DNA of 8,899 nucleotides, from the NCBI GenBank assembly GCA_012797725.1, contig JAAZON010000106.1:1-8899 (forward strand), given 5' to 3'. The DNA comes from SAR324 cluster bacterium. Lineage in GTDB: Bacteria; Bdellovibrionota; UBA2361; JAAZON01. The position numbers and the translations under genes were made by a program. Below the pieces are notes generated by a model. The model had not been told where the DNA came from. It was given only the letters and a program-made list of their open reading frames with translations, and did no database searches. Of this stretch, positions 1-6,213 are shown one piece after another (within the stretch, counting starts at the first letter, position 1; each line of letters opens with the position of its first letter).

Positions 1-95
1 CCCTTTAGAATGGCACGCACCATGTTTCTGGTCATAGGATGATCATCTACAACTAAGATTTTTAAATCTTTATTGACTACTTCATTGGCTGCCAT
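1..95 (-). CDS. CheY-like response regulator, N-terminal part (runs off the window)
   Basis: Only the first 31 codons are in the window. The protein begins MAANEVVNKDLKILVVDDHP. Residues 11-18 form the first beta strand of a receiver domain, ending in the acidic pair D17-D18 that binds Mg2+ next to the phospho-accepting Asp, which lies outside the window. A helix with MTRNMVRAILK follows, as in CheY-type single-domain receivers. A strong ribosome binding site (AAGGAG, minus strand, about 102-107) fixes the start. It lies 134 bp downstream of the MlaA gene on the same strand, so co-transcription is possible. The fold is clear. Whether this is a chemotaxis CheY or a longer regulator with an output domain cannot be judged. 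Confidence 0.85.
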   Translation of the reverse strand, partial: MAANEVVNKDLKILVVDDHPMTRNMVRAILK

Positions 96-229
96 TAGTT
101 ATCTCCTTACACAATGAAGTATTGCACAAAGGCTTGGTCACAATCAATCTGAGTATTTAATGTCGTCTTCAGAGTTCTATTTCTTCCCCAAAACCGTACT
201 GCTGGCTCCCCCCATTTGAAAGAGGAGAA

Positions 230-1075
230 TCAATCATCATTAAGCAAGGCACGCGCCTCTGCAGCCTCTTCTTCGGGGTTCTTGGGCTCATTTCTAAACA
301 TATCTTCATGTGTCAGCTTTTCCCCCTTTATGAGGCCATTGCGATATTGCATATAAGCCGACTGCATAAATAAATAGTAATCGATCGAGCTCTCCCTAGC
401 TGTCTTAACAGCATCATCCAACCTAGCTCTGGTATCAACGATCTCAAGAGCCCTAGTACCCACCGTCACCCAAAAAGTAGTATCGCTATCCACGCCAGCA
501 TAAGTCATTATCGCTGTTGGAGTTACAAAAGCACTAGCACCCAATCCTATAGCATCTCGCAGGTTTGAAGAACCAATAAAGGGAAGAACAATATAAAACC
601 CTGATGAAACTCCCTGTCGGCCAAGAGCAACTCCAATGTCATTTTTGTTCTTCTCAAGGCCGATGGGTGTGGCAACATCAAGCAATCCGGCCAAACCAAC
701 CGTGGTGTTTACCGCAAAACGGCCTGTATCTTTAAGGGCCTGACCAAATTGAAGCTCTATTAAGTCTGCAACAAAATGGATTGGAAACTCTAAATTAGAA
801 AAGAAATTACTTACACTTTCTCTTGCAAACTCTGGTACTATATACATATAACCATGAGCTACCGGTCCAAGCAAATAGCGATCAAACTTATCATTAAACC
901 AGAATATACCTCTATTGACGGGTTCGATCGGGTCGTACATATCATCAACTTTGGATTCTTCTTGACTTACAGCGCTTGAGCCACTTTCGTTTTCTTTCTC
1001 AATCTGAACTTGTTGTGCACATCCTAAACAAAAGCAAACAAGAAATATTGCAAAAATAGGTACCCGACTCTTCAT
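230..1075 (-). CDS. mlaA: MlaA/VacJ family outer-membrane lipoprotein (phospholipid retrograde transport)
   Basis: 281 residues, a little longer than typical MlaA. The start has an N-terminal signal with a hydrophobic stretch (residues 5-18) ending in a lipobox-like CLGC, so C19 is the likely lipidated residue; the -3 position is Cys instead of Leu, which is slightly unusual. After a polar linker comes the family signature DPIEPVNR (48-55), then FNDKFD, and in the middle the MlaA block DVATPIG...DIGVALGRQGV..GFYIVLPFIG..NLRD. Known family role: an outer-membrane donut that removes mislocalised phospholipids from the outer leaflet and passes them to MlaC and the inner-membrane MlaFEDB complex. 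A very good ribosome binding site (GGGGAG, 1082-1087) sits 6 bases before the ATG. No other mla gene is nearby, so the system appears to be split in this genome. Confidence 0.95.
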   Translation of the reverse strand: MKSRVPIFAIFLVCFCLGCAQQVQIEKENESGSSAVSQEESKVDDMYDPIEPVNRGIFWFNDKFDRYLLGPVAHGYMYIVPEFARESVSNFFSNLEFPIHFVADLIELQFGQALKDTGRFAVNTTVGLAGLLDVATPIGLEKNKNDIGVALGRQGVSSGFYIVLPFIGSSNLRDAIGLGASAFVTPTAIMTYAGVDSDTTFWVTVGTRALEIVDTRARLDDAVKTARESSIDYYLFMQSAYMQYRNGLIKGEKLTHEDMFRNEPKNPEEEAAEARALLNDD

Positions 1076-1339
1076 AAATAACTCCCCGTCCTAAAAGATT
1101 TCCCTGAAATAATTTTTACGATTGAAGCAGTAATAAAGCTAATTTAAATATTTTTTTCACTCTTAACGAATGCTAATCTCAATTTGTCTAATCCACCATC
1201 CCCACTAAAAACAGAACGCCCTTGTTTCGCTCATAAATAGTGTTTCGCCAGTTTCAGAGAGATCATTTAGAGGAAAAATAGTCAATTATAGCCAATCTTT
1301 GGTCTAGAACTAAGCTAAATAATTGTCTATTCTAGCACT

Positions 1340-2017
1340 ATGTTTCATGTACTTGTAATCGATGATGATACTAGTTTCGTTCGACTTCTTGAAAAACGCT
1401 TGAAGTCCTTCATCGAGGATTTATCCATTTATCATTTCTCTTCATTGGCAGAGGTTCGTGCTTTTTTAAAAACAGAAACGAAAGAAAGCTTCCAGCTTGT
1501 TTTCCTTGATCAACATCTCCCAGATGGTTCGGGTATTGATCTGTTAAGAGAAGGATGGTTTGAGAATCTTGCTGTCATATCGGTTAGCTCAGATGATGCA
1601 CCAGATATGCCAGGAGAAAATGTTAAAGCTGGGGCCATGTACTTTCTCAATAAGATCAACCTAACAGAACCGTTATTTAAACCTCTGGTATGCGGCATTC
1701 TTGACCGAAATAAAATTCAACAGGAGATGAGTGACATCAAGCTCAACACTGCACGAATGGAAACAGTAAAAACACTCGTGTCTACTCTACGCCACGAAAT
1801 CAACAATCCGCTTGGAGCTGTGCTCGGAGCCGCATATCTTCTCAAGAATAGTTCCGATTTAAAGGAAGATCAGAAAGAGGCTGCTAGACTTGTCGAATCA
1901 AGCGGAAAGCGAATTAAGCATGTATTAGATGAACTTTGCAAAGCCATTTCACTTGAACCAGTTTCAAAAGCGGAACAAAGAGTATTTCACATCCCTGGTG
2001 ACAAACCTTGGGAGTAA
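1340..2017 (+). CDS. Receiver domain fused to a histidine-kinase DHp domain, no ATPase domain
   Basis: 225 residues. Residues 1-120 are a canonical receiver: acidic triad D8-D9-D10, phospho-acceptor D57 in FLDQHLPDGSG, switch Ser S83, and conserved K105. A helical linker follows, then residues about 138-200 give a HisKA-type dimerisation/phosphotransfer helix pair with the H-box RHEINNPLG (H152). The protein then ends in a 25-residue tail; there is no N, G1, F or G2 box, so it cannot bind ATP as a histidine kinase does. The next gene is convergent and starts 31 bp after the stop, so no catalytic domain was lost to a simple downstream frameshift. It could pass phosphate between D57 and H152, or act as a phosphatase or scaffold for a separate kinase; these roles are inferred. 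No clear Shine-Dalgarno precedes the ATG, but the start leads directly into beta strand 1 and an in-frame stop lies at 1316. Confidence 0.88.
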   Translation: MFHVLVIDDDTSFVRLLEKRLKSFIEDLSIYHFSSLAEVRAFLKTETKESFQLVFLDQHLPDGSGIDLLREGWFENLAVISVSSDDAPDMPGENVKAGAMYFLNKINLTEPLFKPLVCGILDRNKIQQEMSDIKLNTARMETVKTLVSTLRHEINNPLGAVLGAAYLLKNSSDLKEDQKEAARLVESSGKRIKHVLDELCKAISLEPVSKAEQRVFHIPGDKPWE

Positions 2018-2048
2018 AAATATCTTTTGTAAGAAACTTATTGATTGC

Positions 2049-2600
2049 CTAAACGTTCGAAAAGGGCATTAGACCTAGGTTTTGAGCTCTTTTTATAGCC
2101 TTCGCCACCTTTCTTTGATTGTATGCACTCAAGCCCGTCAAGCGACGACCCAGTATTTTTCCGCGCTCACTCACAAATTTTGAGAGTATAGCTACGTCTT
2201 TATAGTCTACACTTCGATTAGCATCTTCCAGGAACGGATCTAGTTTGCGTTTACGGCGAAAGAGCTGCATTCTCTGAATTGGAGGTAATGGTTCGTAACG
2301 ACGCACTTCTCCTCCTGAAGCACCACGAGAATCGGAGGGGGCAACACCAGAATTTTTGCCTCGGTCTTCACAGACTTTCATTGGCCGTCCGTTGATCACC
2401 TTATTGTTGAGGTTCTCAATAGCCTTTGCGGCGCCTTCGTCGTTTTCCATTTCAATAAAGGCAAAGCCTTTTGACTTCTTGGTTTCTTTATCACTGGCTA
2501 TCACAACGCTAAGGCAGTTTCCCATCTCAGAGAACATTGCACGCAATTCATCAGTGCTAACGTCAAAATCTAAATTGCTAATAAAAAGCTTTTTTCCCAT
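2049..2600 (-). CDS. RRM RNA-binding domain fused to ribosomal protein bS18
   Basis: 183 residues in one uninterrupted frame. Residues 3-80 are an RNA-recognition motif with RNP2 LFISNL (5-10) and RNP1 KGFAFIEM (44-51), whose aromatic residues stack on single-stranded RNA; the style is that of the small bacterial Rbp proteins. A Gly/Ser linker (82-100) leads to a complete bS18 (about 110-183): FRRKRK, VDYKD (131-135), SERGKI (144-149), RRLTG (152-156), NQRKVAKAIKRA (161-172) and LMPF (177-180). The zinc-binding Cys positions of some S18 proteins are replaced (LDPF), so this is the zinc-free type. bS18 sits on the 30S platform with bS6, near the Shine-Dalgarno helix. The usual neighbours rpsF and rplI are absent, so this is a relocated or second S18. 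A GGAG ribosome binding site (2607-2610) supports the start. The domain calls are secure; the role of the fusion is inferred. Confidence 0.93.
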   Translation of the reverse strand: MGKKLFISNLDFDVSTDELRAMFSEMGNCLSVVIASDKETKKSKGFAFIEMENDEGAAKAIENLNNKVINGRPMKVCEDRGKNSGVAPSDSRGASGGEVRRYEPLPPIQRMQLFRRKRKLDPFLEDANRSVDYKDVAILSKFVSERGKILGRRLTGLSAYNQRKVAKAIKRAQNLGLMPFSNV

Positions 2601-2641
2601 CCAATACTCCGAATAGTCCTAATTAGTTTTAGCTAACAAAG

Positions 2642-2672
2642 AAGCGACATTATTCATTCTCAGAAGTCGCTT
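2642..2672 (-). promoter_or_regulatory. Hairpin in the 5' leader of the RRM-bS18 gene
   Basis: Arms AAGCGAC (2642-2648) and GTCGCTT (2666-2672) are a perfect 7-bp inverted repeat with a 17-base loop. It lies in the predicted leader of the RRM-bS18 mRNA, about 40 bases before the ATG. Flanking AATT/AGTT and AACT/AATT stretches could extend the stem beyond an internal loop. There is no U-run after the stem, so it is not a terminator for this transcript. A feedback-control site bound by the RRM or by S18 is possible but inferred. Confidence 0.45.
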
Positions 2673-2699
2673 AACTCAATTAGAATACAAGAATCCAAA

Positions 2700-2727
2700 A
2701 TTATATGAATATTCAACTATTTGTCAA
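2700..2727 (-). promoter_or_regulatory. Consensus sigma-70 promoter for the RRM-bS18 gene
   Basis: Read on the minus strand, a perfect -35 TTGACA (2727-2722) is followed after 16 bases by a perfect -10 TATAAT (2705-2700). The predicted transcription start is near 2693, giving a leader of roughly 90 bases that contains the 7-bp hairpin. Matching both consensus hexamers exactly is rare and suggests strong, housekeeping-level transcription, as expected for a ribosomal protein. Confidence 0.75.
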
Positions 2728-3069
2728 ATGAAGAGATGAAAACTAATAATTATGATCTATTTAATAGTTGAAATAATGAATGTAGCCGATGCCTTTGATG
2801 GAAAGCAGCTTCCGAAACAGAAATGAAAAAACTTTGCACTTTCTAATACGCTGTTTGTATTTATGGTGGTCTTTGAAAAATTATTCCTTCTTTTTAATTA
2901 TTTCAGTCTTTTATTCTTGACGAACGATCATTCTACGGCTAGAGAATAGCTTTAGGTTGGTTAAACTAATACAAGGCTTTCATCCCATGTAGCTTTGTGT
3001 ACCCATGTGAGTTCGGCCAAATTGCAGCAAGCTAGAAATTTTAAAATCTGAAATGGAGAAATTACTGTT
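2728..3069. other. AT-rich intergenic stretch between divergent genes
   Basis: This gap separates the RRM-bS18 promoter from the 108-residue protein gene. It is rich in A and T, and no convincing gene is seen in any frame. A TTGACG at 2917-2922 could be the -35 of a promoter for the plus-strand gene, but the matching -10 is poor. Two overlapping minus-strand open frames in the last 110 bases continue into the plus-strand gene and have no family features. Confidence 0.5.
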
Positions 3070-3396
3070 ATGAGTAATTCGTCTGCCCTTAACAAATTTA
3101 CACCTGAACGTGAAGAAGATATTGAAGCCTGTTCGCCTGTTAAGCCAGAGCGCAACCTTCTCGCTGCAGTTTTGGCGAGAGCAATTTGTGATGCCTTCGG
3201 CACAGCTCATTGCGAACGCCATATAGTTCGAAGTGCACGTCAGTGGTTATTTGGAAAGCTTACACCTAAGCGTCCATTTAGTTTTGCTTGGGTAGCTCTT
3301 CATTTAGATCTGGATCCTTTGGCACTTCAAGAAAGTTTGAGAACATACGAAGGTAATCCAGAAGAAATTCAAGATCGCTTGACATTGCTTCGCTGA
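3070..3396 (+). CDS. Small protein of unknown function with an FSF...LDLDP motif
   Basis: 108 residues, no signal peptide or membrane segment. The N-terminal 25 residues are polar and probably disordered. Residues 26-90 look like a compact helical domain: ERNLLAAVLARAI (27-39), a helix with SARQWLFG (55-62), then PFSFAWVALHLDLDP (69-83). From memory, this layout (an AVL helix, a W-containing helix, FSF, then a short helix ending in L-x-L-D-P) resembles a small uncharacterised family of delta-proteobacterial proteins, some near regulatory genes; I cannot confirm the match. The last helix after FSF could be helix-turn-helix-like. A GGAG (3055-3058) 11 bases before the ATG supports the start. 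It is convergent with the HD-hydrolase gene. No function is assigned. Confidence 0.7.
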   Translation: MSNSSALNKFTPEREEDIEACSPVKPERNLLAAVLARAICDAFGTAHCERHIVRSARQWLFGKLTPKRPFSFAWVALHLDLDPLALQESLRTYEGNPEEIQDRLTLLR

Positions 3397-3491
3397 TAAG
3401 TCTGGTTCTTTAACTGCCAGGTGCCATCGGAAGTTAGGAATATGGCTTTCTTGGAATATCTGCAATTGGAAAAGATCTTTTGAAAGTGCGG

Positions 3492-4760
3492 TTAGCGTTT
3501 GCGTCCCATTAAAATTTTCGCTTCACTTGGCATCACAAACCAGTGTTTCTTGCTATTGGCAGATTCTTTAATAAGAGCCTCAAAGAGCGGTTCTGCCTCT
3601 GATAATTTTAACAAGTTTCCGTTATCCATCAAAACTTTCATTGAGTGCCCCATGTCTCCACTTTGAGTATCAAAAGTACTTACTTCATGAAAATAATATC
3701 TCGGATCAAAGCCAGCTTTTATAACACATTCCTTTGCATACTCTCGCGTTTCTTCAGAATCTTCATTTTCTTGAACACGTACCGTTTTCAGAAGCTCTCG
3801 AAACAATAAACGGGTACAAAGATCAGAAAGAATAGTATCCTTGCTGTCTCTCCATTGGTAGAGATGATATCTCCACCACGCTTCACTCATTCTGAAGATT
3901 GCTCTTAACGAGAGCTCCTTGACGCCTTTAGCCCGCAAAACTTCTTGCATGGTATCGTCTGCAAAATTAAGTTTCGAGCTGAGGTCTCTAGCTCTCTGTA
4001 CAATCGCTTTATTGAGCATGTCTGCTGCAAGCAGCACCCGATGTTGATATAATTGCTTATATAGAGCATGTCGAGATACCGCAAAATGCATCATTGCATC
4101 AAGTCTATTTTCCTTTAGTGCTAAATGTTTCTTGGGCGTCAAGACGATAGACTCTATCAACGCAGGAATGTTATATTTTCCATAACTAACACCCGCCAAA
4201 ATGCTATCGACCACACACCAATTCCCGCGATCGGCGTTCCAACCCCCTCCACTTATTAATTCCCATGTCCAGGGTGGGACTTCATTGGATTCCGAAATAA
4301 TGGCCTGCACTTGTTCAAGAAGATCAGAACCCTTATTTAATAATATTGAAGATATCTCCTGATCTTCACTTAAGACTCGCAGTAAGAGGGTTTCATGCTC
4401 ATCTTTCTGTCCAGGGAACCAAGTTTTATATGCCGTATGCGAACCGGGAGCAATATGAGCAAGATCATGAAGAAGGGATGCTGCACATACAGCCAAACGA
4501 TATTTTTCAATATCCTCTTTGAAATGACGTGCTAGCTTTTCCATCAGTAAGTTGGAAAGATAGGCGACCCCTAAGGAATGACCAAAACGGGAGTGCTCAG
4601 AAAACATGAAAACTAGACGTGTGTTGGCGGTCTGGCTAATATCCCGAAGCCTTTGCATCCACTTTGTATCCAAAAGCTCCAAAATAAGAGAACCACAGGG
4701 TGTAGAGGGGTCAAATGATATGGATTGATGCACTACATCTGCAAAAGAAACTAAACTCAT
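3492..4760 (-). CDS. HD-domain phosphohydrolase of the SAMHD1/YdhJ-like type
   Basis: 422 residues, cytoplasmic. The N-terminus shows the family order: MQRLRDISQT (35-44), RFGHSLGV (58-65, metal ligand H61), LLHDLAH (96-102, metal ligands H98-D99), and the distal block NADRGNWCVVDS (175-186). Families of this type hydrolyse dNTPs to deoxynucleosides and triphosphate, or other phosphorylated nucleotides. By comparison with the D-x-D-x-x-D-Y block of SAMHD1, the metal ligand D177 is kept, but the Asp positions around it are N175 and N180, and the Tyr is W181. Substrate choice may therefore differ. The C-terminal 200 residues are helical and lack an identifiable extra domain. An AAGGAT site (4768-4773) precedes the ATG. 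The gene is divergent from the 4871 gene across a 110-bp gap. The HD fold is secure, the substrate is unknown. Confidence 0.88.
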   Translation of the reverse strand: MSLVSFADVVHQSISFDPSTPCGSLILELLDTKWMQRLRDISQTANTRLVFMFSEHSRFGHSLGVAYLSNLLMEKLARHFKEDIEKYRLAVCAASLLHDLAHIAPGSHTAYKTWFPGQKDEHETLLLRVLSEDQEISSILLNKGSDLLEQVQAIISESNEVPPWTWELISGGGWNADRGNWCVVDSILAGVSYGKYNIPALIESIVLTPKKHLALKENRLDAMMHFAVSRHALYKQLYQHRVLLAADMLNKAIVQRARDLSSKLNFADDTMQEVLRAKGVKELSLRAIFRMSEAWWRYHLYQWRDSKDTILSDLCTRLLFRELLKTVRVQENEDSEETREYAKECVIKAGFDPRYYFHEVSTFDTQSGDMGHSMKVLMDNGNLLKLSEAEPLFEALIKESANSKKHWFVMPSEAKILMGRKR

Positions 4761-4870
4761 GTTTCAAATCCTTATGAGTCTGAAATCATTGCTTTTCCCA
4801 TCCCAAAAAATCTCTCCAGAAATCAGACCCTTAAGCCGATATTAAGAATATGATAAACGGAGCACTTGGC

Positions 4871-5332
4871 ATGGAAAACACAAATCTAGCTATATCACCC
4901 AGCCCAGAAAAAGTCATGGAAACACTTGGAACTATCAAGGCTCGAAGGACAGCCTTTGTTGCAAGGTTTATTGTACTTCGTGAATCGAAACGTACGCGTT
5001 CTCACCGTAAGATTGAGATGCTCAGCTGGAGAGAAGATAGCACAGCAGAGGAACTTGCCGCTCGCTTTAGACAGATATTCGTTGAGAACGGCGACAATAT
5101 GCTTCCCGTAGACCGTGACTTACGACGCGCCTTGGCTCACGCAAACCGTTCACTTAATTTCTTCATCCAAGAATACGAATCAAGAGCAACGACTAATTTT
5201 ATAGACTCACTTTTCGATTATGAACGCTCTAACACTCTGCTTTTTGGAGCAGATGAGCAACCAAAGCCAGGTGGGTGGAGACTTCCAAAAGAATTATTGA
5301 ATGAGCTTGCAAAGAAACAAAAGGATCAATAA
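4871..5332 (+). CDS. Unrecognised helical protein upstream of the FlhB-like gene
   Basis: 153 residues from the ATG at 4871. I prefer this start over the ATG at 4850 because a GGAG (4859-4862) sits 8 bases before it, while nothing comparable precedes 4850. No signal peptide or membrane segment is present. The sequence is mostly charged and helical: an Arg/Lys-rich block near residues 24-45 (RRTAFVARFIVL, then KRTRSHRK), an acidic-amphipathic middle (EELAARFRQIF), and a C-terminus ending KELLNELAKKQKDQ. I do not recognise a family. The downstream FlhB-type domain gene overlaps or follows within 20 bases, so the two are very probably co-translated and may work together. It is not a recognisable FliK, the usual partner of FlhB-type domains. 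Confidence 0.75.
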   Translation: MENTNLAISPSPEKVMETLGTIKARRTAFVARFIVLRESKRTRSHRKIEMLSWREDSTAEELAARFRQIFVENGDNMLPVDRDLRRALAHANRSLNFFIQEYESRATTNFIDSLFDYERSNTLLFGADEQPKPGGWRLPKELLNELAKKQKDQ

Positions 5333-5675
5333 TCAACTTCAAGCACGCCCAATGGAAAATAAAAGAAATAGTAACATCCAGAAGCACGCCGCTGCTCTTC
5401 AATATAATGAACAAGAACGCATCCCACGTGTTTTAGCCGGCGGCTTAGGGAAGATTGCTGAAGAGATTATTGATACTGCGTCGACATATGGCATCCCTGT
5501 ACAAAAAGACGAGGCATTGGCTGTAGTACTTTCTCAATTAAATCCAGCAGAATTGATCCCACCAGAAACTTACAGACTTGCTGCCGAATTAATCGCTTTC
5601 TTATATGATACTGATCTTGAATGGCGCAAAGAACATCCGTTTATAGACACAATATTCAAGAATTCCGACACTTAA
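5301..5675 (+). CDS. Stand-alone FlhB cytoplasmic-domain protein (FlhB-like, no NPTH site)
   Basis: 124 residues from the ATG at 5301, or 107 from the ATG at 5352; neither has a good ribosome binding site, and the 5301 start overlaps the upstream gene by 32 bases. Residues 29-105 match the FlhB/YscU C-terminal domain: AAALQYNE (30-37), IPRVLAGGLGKIAEEI (41-56), YGIPVQKDEALA (63-74), LIPPETYRLAAELIAFLY (85-102). The membrane part of FlhB is absent. At the position of the NPTH autocleavage motif the protein reads NIQK (25-28), so it should not self-cleave. Known FlhB controls the switch of substrate specificity in flagellar type III export; single-domain homologues occur in several bacteria and can partly replace the FlhB C-terminal piece. 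No other flagellar gene is in the window. Confidence 0.87.
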   Translation: MSLQRNKRINNQLQARPMENKRNSNIQKHAAALQYNEQERIPRVLAGGLGKIAEEIIDTASTYGIPVQKDEALAVVLSQLNPAELIPPETYRLAAELIAFLYDTDLEWRKEHPFIDTIFKNSDT

Positions 5676-5730
5676 GGAAATTTCACATCTGTCATCTTAA
5701 GCCATTTAGATCTGATAAGATTTTTCATCC

Positions 5731-5736
5731 TATAAT
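5731..5736 (+). promoter_or_regulatory. Isolated -10-like TATAAT before the CG-rich island
   Basis: A perfect TATAAT lies just upstream of the structured island. No good -35 sits 16-18 bases before it; the nearest is TTTAGA (5705-5710) at a 20-base spacing. It could drive an RNA from about 5743, but the support is weak. Confidence 0.25.
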
Positions 5737-5751
5737 ACCATGCCACGATTT

Positions 5752-5900
5752 TGCGCTAATACTTTTAGTACGCAGCGATCTGCCGTAGGGAAAAGACTTC
5801 GTCTACGTTGACGTCGGACGAAACACTGCAGGCGTGGATGTCTTACGTTAAACGTCTACGTCTTTACGCAGTACGTAAAGCGCGTGGTCGCCTGTCGTAA
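5752..5900. repeat. CG-rich island with clustered inverted and direct repeats
   Basis: About 150 bases in which CG dinucleotides are far denser than in the surrounding AT-rich DNA (around 22 counted by eye). Structures seen: TGCG (5752-5755) with CGCA (5771-5774), enclosing TACT/AGTA (5760-5763 with 5767-5770); TTCGTC (5798-5803) with GACGAA (5817-5822); CAGGCG (5829-5834) with CGCCTG (5889-5894), enclosing a perfect 7-bp stem CTTTACG/CGTAAAG (5862-5868 with 5874-5880, 5-base loop). CGTCTACGT occurs twice directly (5800-5808, 5853-5861). TACG occurs six times. No coding frame explains the pattern. It could be a small structured RNA, a cluster of protein-binding sites or a remnant of a mobile repeat. 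Confidence 0.5.
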
Positions 5901-6123
5901 TTCGTATTTCGTCCTCCAACTATCTCCCAAAACCTATTTGGGTATCCCAACGCGGAACTTAGGAAGAAACATTGAGGCATTCGCGATGTTTCTAGATAAG
6001 TTCGCAGATGATTCCGCGCCCAATATAAGAATATTGGATGTGCTAAGCCAGTGGAAATCGCCCAAGGCCCGCGCCTTTGCAGTGCTTTTTAGAAGAATAG
6101 CGCCAATAGAATGGACCAAATAA
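5812..6123 (+). other. Open frame without a convincing start; possible gene remnant
   Basis: The frame is open from the TGA at 5809 to TAA at 6121-6123. The first usable start is a GTG at 5884, inside the CG-rich island and without a ribosome binding site; it would give 79 residues. The part after 5935 (LGIPTRNLGRNIEAF through RRIAPIEWTK) reads like ordinary protein and vaguely recalls the C-terminal end of FtsQ-type division proteins, but I would not assign it. The complementary strand is also open for 61 codons, which lowers confidence that either is real. The rest of the gap, 5676-5750 and 6124-6213, shows no gene or clear terminator. Confidence 0.25.
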
Positions 6124-6213
6124 AGCCTGCAAGCAGCCCTATACGCACTATTCTGCCCTTTTCAATTTCTCATTAAATTTGCATCGAGATTTGATTTCCG
6201 AATCCTGTCGTTC

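Noticed and set aside
2961..3222. Two overlapping minus-strand open frames of about 80 codons
   Set aside because: They overlap each other and the better-supported plus-strand gene at 3070, with no ribosome binding site or family features.
3470..3481. Perfect 12-bp palindrome AAAAGATCTTTT between convergent genes, as a terminator
   Set aside because: As RNA it gives only a 4-bp A-U stem with a 4-base loop, too weak for an intrinsic terminator.
5847..5853. GTTAAAC in the CG-rich island as an integron attC core site
   Set aside because: It fits GTTRRRY, but no matching RYYYAAC partner at a suitable distance was found on either side, and no integrase or cassette is present.
5676..5900. CRISPR array or retron in the repeat-rich gap
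   Set aside because: The repeats are not regularly spaced, are short and few, and no cas or reverse-transcriptase gene is nearby.
5934..6119. Minus-strand 61-codon open frame
   Set aside because: It mirrors the plus-strand open frame, has no ribosome binding site and no recognisable motif.
6124..6213. CTGC/GCAG near 6130 as a terminator for the DUF3313-like operon
   Set aside because: The stem is 4 bp with a 2-base loop and is not followed by a convincing U-run.
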